Positions 58,845 to 64,000 of a stretch of 64,000 nucleotides of DNA are shown in pieces (the first letter of the stretch is position 1; every line of letters begins with the position of its first letter). The DNA lies in contig NC_134643.1 of the NCBI RefSeq assembly GCF_030463565.1, positions 16,629,606 to 16,693,605 of the forward strand, given 5' to 3'. The notes under the pieces are model-generated. The model had not been told where the DNA came from, made no database searches, and saw nothing but the letters and a program-made list of their open reading frames with translations. Source of the DNA: Pelecanus crispus. Taxonomy: Eukaryota > Chordata > Aves > Pelecaniformes > Pelecanidae. A program made the position numbers and the translations under genes.

Positions 58845-59760
58845 CGCCTACCGTCGGGCTCGGCTCTGCAGCCGCGCCTCACAGACCCCGCCGCAGCGTC
58901 TCCCCCCGGGCCCTCAGCCCGGGAAGCCGGGGCGGTAGCCAAGGGGGCGGGGGAGGGCAGCGGGGAGCCTCCAGCTCCGCCGGGGCCGGCCCAGAGGGAC
59001 CCCCCGCCTCGCCTCCCCTCCCCTCCCCTCGGGCTGCCCGCACCTTTCCCACTGGGCCGCCTCCGCACCGCCCCCGGGCCGCCGCTCCCGCCCTGCCCCC
59101 GCGGCCGTCGCGCCGCTCGCCCCGGCGCGGCCCAGGCCACCTCCTCCGAGCGGGGCGGAGGCCGCCCCGCCGCCGCCCCTCAGCGCCCGCGGCGAGGACC
59201 GGCTCGCCCGCTCGCTGCCAGCCCCGTCCCGCTCGGCCGGGCGAGGCCCCGCTCCCCGCCCCTTCGAGAGCGGCTCGTCGCCATCAGGTTCAGCCGAGCG
59301 CCGGGGAGGTTGCGAAGGCCGAGAGGCCGTGAGGGAGGGCCCGGGCCGGGCCCAGGCTCTCCCGGGCTGTGCAGGGGGCAGCGGGGCGGCGGGCAGCGCT
59401 GAGGGGCGGGAGGCGGCGCGGCGGGAGGGAGCCGTCGGCCTGCGGTCCCCTGACGGGGGGCCGCCGCCGGGGGGCCCGGCCCTGCCCGCCCAGCCGGGCT
59501 CAGCGGCGGCGGTGAGGGTGCCAGTCCCCAACCCCGCGCCGGCGGCCGGGCTCTGCCCCAGGGGCTGTTTCGGGAGGGGCAGTCAGTACAGCGGGATGCC
59601 ACCCCCCCGCGCTGCGGTGAAATTCGTTCGAAATACTTCCCGGCCCAGCTCCGCGGCCCAGCGCCGGGCAGCCTGGGCCCGGCGGGGGCTGCCGTGGCCG
59701 CGGTGCCGGCGGCCGGGCTGCCGCGGGCCCGCCTGAGCCGCGCCTTCCTCCGCAGGCCTG
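58845..59760 (+). promoter_or_regulatory. BCAP29: CpG-island promoter of BCAP29
   Basis: Extremely GC-rich, CpG-dense sequence without a TATA box, ending at the first BCAP29 coding exon. The exon containing the ATG is preceded by a good acceptor (CTTCCTCCGCAG), implying a non-coding first exon within the island; the best donor candidate is GGCG then GTGAGG at 59,512. Long frames across the island on both strands are compositional artefacts. Confidence 0.75.
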
Positions 59761-59860
59761 CCGGGACGATGACTTTCCAGTGGACGGCGGTTGCCGCCTT
59801 TCTGTACGGTGAGATAGGAGCCATTCTGGTGCTCTGCCTGCCCTTCGTTTCTCCGCTGAG
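59756..59860 (+). CDS. BCAP29: BCAP29 exon with start codon
   Basis: Acceptor AG at 59,754-59,755, ATG at 59,769-59,771 with GGACG just before it, donor GTAGGA from 59,861. Encodes 30 residues plus two bases of an Arg codon. Confidence 0.92.
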
Positions 59861-62800
59861 GTAGGACTTCAGCGTGCCGGACAACCCGGCTCGGTCCCCT
59901 CACTGATGTGGGTTTATTTGACATTTCTGTTGTTACAAACACCGAGTTCTGCTGCATTTTAAACTAGCAGTGAACTAAGCCGAAGGAATGCTGTTCGGGG
60001 CTTGAGCGTCAGGATTTTCAAGAGTCATAATCCTTTTTTAAGGAGCAGTATGTTTGCTTTACGCTGCTGGTTCATCCAAGCAGCGCTCGGGGTTCCCAGG
60101 GTGAGCCCCGTCTGCTTTGCTTCAGCAGGTGGGATGTCGGCTCCCGGCCTTCTCTCACGGGCTTTGGAGCAGCCAGCATACAGGAGGGCATCTGGCTTCC
60201 CTCGCTGTGAGCTCACAAAGAAGTGAGAGGGCTGCGCGGCCTTTTCAGGAGTTGTTTGTCAAGTTTGTGAGGAGCGGCTTTACAGCCTTTTGGTGTGCAG
60301 TAGGCGTTGTGGGTGCCGAACGGATGAGAGACATCCGATAGTCAAAGCTAACCGCATGCACCACGTATAAGGACTGTAAGAAATTTGTGATCACTTATTT
60401 TAAAAAATGTAGACCTCAGCTTGATGCAAAAGGTTTGGTACTACTGAAATAAAGGCCTCTATAAACTTATATGTAGATTAACAAAATAACACTTCTGGAA
60501 CACAACACAAACATTAAGAAAAATAAGTCATTCTTGTAAAATAAATGCCCCTAGTAAGGGAAAGAAACAAAATGTGTTAATTACTCTTACTGTATGCAAA
60601 GGCCTGGCTTAGAACTTTATCTTAAGATTGTTTCCTGTAAGCAGCTCTTCAAATTTGGTAATGCTATTTTTATTTCTTTATAAGAAATAAAGAAAGCTAG
60701 CTTCTGTACAAGAAGCAAGAGAAACAGAGTTATGACTTCTTTCCAGAATATCAGTAATGCTAAAAAAACCAAAACAATCCCCTGAAAAAAAACCAAGTAG
60801 GATAAAACCTTAAAGCTTTAAAAAAAAAAAAAAAAAGCCACTCTGTGTTTTACATGTTTGTTTTCTGCATCTTTATATATATTTAGAATGAAGAATGCAG
60901 CTTTTACTGTAATATGTTAAGGAACAAAACCTAAAACAAAACCCTGCAGTGTGGAGAGTCTGAATTTAATTATGTAAACCTGTGGGAGAGTCTTCAAAAT
61001 GGTTGGATCGCTCACAGCTGATATCAATGATTAGTCATGTTTCCTCAACTTCAGAAGTTGACACTATTCTAAAGTCTAATTTAACCTTTGATTTTCACAA
61101 GCTGGCTTGCAAGGAGTTCAGCATTTCAATATAGATTATTGAGTTCTCATATTTTCTGTTGTTTTCTAATCAAAAGTGCAACTGTATGAAAGAAGGGAGA
61201 AGTAGTATGTGAGTTGTAATCATCCAATTATTAATGGCTTAGGTGAGGACACTAGCTACAAGAATTTCTGCAGGCTGATGACACATGCACAGTACATTGG
61301 GAGTATTGAAATAGGTTTCAGTTACGACATAAGTAGGGCTTGAATCCGGTCTTTGCAGCTGAAAAGGAAATTCATAACCTGCAGTATTACCAAAATTTAT
61401 GCAGACATTAAACACAGTGCTTTTAATTATATACAAAGGGTAGATTTTTGCCCTTGGTTTGTAGCATTCAGCTGTTCCTTTGAACAGTGGTTTCTGAAAG
61501 AGTGAAATAGTTTTACCCTTTATGTGACATGTTCAGTTATCTTGTTAACAAAACTGTTGCAGGAGTCTTGTGGGGTTAAAGATTAGATTTAGTTGCTGTG
61601 ACAGTACCAGTTGTTCTGCCTTGCGCATCTTGGTGGCCTTGGGAGCTGGCTCTGTCAGAGCGGTAAAAGACAGACGTGAAAGCTGTTATTTAAAGTTTTT
61701 ATTTACTTGCTTGTCAGTCTTCAGACAGATTGTTTGCCTTTCTTGTGCCTGTACATTTTCTGGATAATGAACTGCTTTTCAAATTTGCTAACAAGCTTTT
61801 AAGTTCCTGGGGAATAAGTAAATTGACAATATAAAAATGCAAGTACGCAAAAAGACAGAACTGTACTGCCAAGTCTGGTACATCTATAGTGGTGGCCAGT
61901 ATTATAATTTGGAAGGATTATATTTATGTGACTTCTGTCACCAAAAGGAAACGCAGCATTAATAAATGTGAATGTCAGTACTTGCTGAGGAAAAATAAGC
62001 AGGAAAATATAAATAGAAAAACTTTGCAGTAAAGAGACCTTACTTTTAGCCTGAATATAACTTGGCAGTGTAGTTGGTCTAAGGTCATACCTCAGAGAAT
62101 CACTTCTTAAGAGGAGATCAATATGAAACTTGGAGAATTGCATGTTTAAAGAGTTAGCAAGTTAGCTTGGTTTGAGTTGTGGCTTGGTTTAATTAAAGTA
62201 AGCTTTTTGGTTGATACAGATTATGGCTATCTGCTATAAAGAATTCAGATTATACTAAAAGATTTAAATGAGGTTTTTGCACATACAGTGCTAAAATATT
62301 TTCATTCTTGCTGGTGCAGAACCAGAAGGAACCGTTGGAAATGATGCTACAGTCTAATTTAAATTAGATTCATAGTAGGTTGGAAACGGCTTTGTTAAAG
62401 GACAAATGTTAATGGTCTCTGGAAAATATAAATACTCTTAACAAAAGTTGGAAATTTTACCTGATATAATCAGATGGTGACTAGCATGCCTATGTTACAT
62501 CCCTAATGGCATAACTGGTATTACTTCATTTTTGCAGTAGCGCTGATTCTGACCGGCAGCAAAGGACAAGTAGCACATCAGATGTTCTTCATTTGTGTTG
62601 CAAGTGTGAATTCTTGCGGAGCTTTCCATGCAGTAATATTGAATAGGCAATTGATTGTTTAAACAAACAAACAAAAAAAATGGTCTTCACCACCATTGAG
62701 CCTCTGAAGTTGCTTCCTTAGCCAACGAATTTACGCTCTTGAAAGAGGTTTTAACACTTGACAAAATATGAATGAGAGACTTGTCCTTCTGTTGTCGTTT

Positions 62801-63483
62801 GCAAGTTAGAATGTAGTAACAATCCTTGTACTTTATAATTCTGCAGATTCATCAATGTAAAAGATAAGCCTTCTGAATAAGGATGACAGAGACGATCTTA
62901 ATTTGTGGAGGGTTTTTATTTTATTTGGCAACAAGGTGTGTAAGTGGGTAGAAATAAAACTGATGGAAATGGGCTAGATGACCTCTAAAGGTCCCTTCCA
63001 ACCCAAAGCATTCTATGATTCTGTAAATGGGTTTTACAGCTTTTACCCCATGCTTGAGTTTACTGTAGTCAGGACCAAACACAAAGTAATGCCAGCCAAA
63101 GTAAAAGCTAAAATAAAACATACCTGGAGAGTACCTGCTATCATGTGAGAAGTTTTCAAGTTGAACCAACTGTCTTTGCCTGTGTTGACAAGAAACAAAA
63201 AAGAGACGAGCAGGTTGGATTGTTGGAAAAATTATATATACCTAAATTATATTGCAATTAAAGCAGCTGTTTAGAGACCTTACATAAGTCTCATATTAAT
63301 AACAAGGCTCTCTTCTGTGAGGTTATTATGCTCTTCTTTTAGTATTTAATTATTTTTTGAATAACATAATGCTATTTTACAGATGGCAGAAGATTTTTAT
63401 GATTCCTCTATGGAGCAAAATGGCAGTTTTTTGGAACAAGATGTTCCTTACAATAATAGTTTTACTGATCGTCTTGTTTCTTG
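59769..63483 (+). CDS. BCAP29: BCAP29, B-cell receptor-associated protein 29 (first two coding exons, partial)
   Basis: Two coding exons (59,769-59,860 and 63,383-63,483) join in phase (92 + 101 nt) to encode the first 64 residues. BCAP29 and its paralogue BCAP31 are polytopic ER membrane proteins that act in export, retention and quality control of membrane proteins, with a C-terminal coiled coil on the cytosolic side. Visible here: the typical N-terminus MTFQWTAVAAFLYGEIG, transmembrane segment 1 (about residues 5-27), the conserved junction RWQKIF and FWNKMF, and the start of transmembrane segment 2 (TIIVLLIVLFL). The remaining exons lie beyond the right edge. The start is the first ATG after the acceptor and matches the family start. 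In mammals DUS4L-BCAP29 read-through transcripts exist; the same tandem order is present here. Confidence 0.95.
59861..63382 (+). other. BCAP29: BCAP29 intron
   Basis: 3.5 kb. It holds a poly-A run (60,820-60,836) and the short CR1 tail near 63,000. Open frames near 60,000-60,340 and 61,799-62,143 have no recognisable similarity. Confidence 0.75.
62966..63024 (+). mobile_element. CR1 3' tail fragment
   Basis: About 60 bp matching the last bases of CR1: GGGCTAGATGACCTCTAAAGG, then TCCCTTCCAACCC and the terminal ATTCTATGATTCTG repeat. The repeated 8-mer at the very end (ATTCTATG, ATTCTG) marks the true CR1 3' terminus. Confidence 0.92.
63383..63483 (+). CDS. BCAP29: BCAP29 second coding exon
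   Basis: 101 bp, acceptor ATTTTACAG, donor GTAAGTG. Encodes WQKIFMIPLWSKMAVFWNK then MFLTIIVLLIVLFL, covering the first cytosolic/luminal loop and the beginning of transmembrane segment 2. Confidence 0.96.
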
Positions 63484-64000
63484 GTAAGTGTTAAATAATT
63501 TCTTAACAAATGGGGAAAGAAAAAAAAAACGTGATATATGGAGTTCATGGTATATGGAGTAGATTAATTGAAAGGATTCAAGACTGATGTAAATCTGCTA
63601 ATTTGTTTAAAAGCTCTACGATAGAATGGAAGAGGAGAGAGCTTATACTGCATCTCTGTTAGGAATCCAAATGCAACAGTAATATGGTAGTGAATGAGGA
63701 GGAAAAATGGAGCTTGGTCTAAGCTGCTGCTTGGTTTCACTTTCTCACACAAGTAAATGAACTTGAGATGTTTGATACCAGAATTTGGCTGAGCTGCTCA
63801 ATATGCAGTAGATGGCACTCTTTCTCTTGGCTGCTGTTGAAATAGAAGACCAGAAGAATATATCAAAGCACTGGGCTATTTGAGTACTTTTGCTCAGCAC
63901 AGATACAAAACAGCTGTTGGCTGCATTTGTTATTAGTAGATCCTAAGGTCTGTCAAGTAGGAGTAAAGCTTTAGTGAAACTGGAGCTTGAATGACAACCA
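63484..64000 (+). other. BCAP29: BCAP29 intron, continuing past the window
   Basis: Intron sequence after the second coding exon; no further exon or repeat recognised before the right edge. Confidence 0.75.

Noticed and set aside
59612-59636. Possible 18S rRNA fragment (GCGGTGAAATTC)
   Set aside because: Only about 12 bases match rRNA, with no continuation on either side.
58781-59957. Frames of 119-234 codons on both strands across the BCAP29 CpG island
   Set aside because: Low-complexity Gly/Pro/Arg/Ala content driven by GC; only the BCAP29 exon is supported.

Overview
The window is nuclear DNA from a bird, seen in a block of conserved amniote gene order: COG5 (minus strand, partial), GPR22 (plus strand, nested inside a COG5 intron), DUS4L (plus, complete coding sequence) and BCAP29 (plus, first two coding exons). 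The avian call rests on CR1 LINE 3' ends, three related copies of an avian ERVL-like solo LTR, compact introns, very GC-rich CpG-island promoters in an AT-rich background, and near-identity of GPR22, COG5 and DUS4L to vertebrate orthologues. The species cannot be named from sequence alone.

Layout. 1-32,060 is read as intronic DNA of COG5, because COG5 exon 6 (32,061-32,181) is the leftmost exon I could find. Within it lies intron-less-coding GPR22 (7,253-8,554), with a candidate non-coding upstream exon at 3,128-3,198, one full-length solo LTR (20,372-20,968) and a CR1 3' end (about 24,450-25,056). 32,061-42,977 holds COG5 coding exons 6 to 1, encoding the first 178 residues. 42,480-44,260 is a CpG island containing the COG5/DUS4L head-to-head promoter, a GGGGCC hexanucleotide repeat inside COG5 exon 1, and a 24-copy GC-rich minisatellite in DUS4L intron 1. 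DUS4L coding exons run from 44,418 to 53,126 (948 nt, 315 residues); its introns carry a decayed LTR, a CR1 fragment and a MIR-like ancient SINE. A solo LTR with perfect 5-bp target duplications sits 340 bp beyond the DUS4L stop. 58,850-59,880 is the BCAP29 CpG island, with coding exons at 59,769-59,860 and 63,383-63,483.

Functionally the genes are neighbours, not a pathway: COG5 is a Golgi tethering-complex subunit, GPR22 an orphan receptor, DUS4L a tRNA dihydrouridine synthase and BCAP29 an ER membrane chaperone/sorting protein. Shared regulation is likely only at the COG5/DUS4L bidirectional promoter, and possibly by DUS4L-BCAP29 read-through. I found no sign of a new multi-gene system. 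The most interesting items are a spliced overlapping upstream ORF for GPR22, the minisatellite that leaves COG5 open in frame for 443 codons upstream of its ATG, the GGGGCC coding repeat, and a 23-bp LTR remnant that retains both ends and both target duplications.
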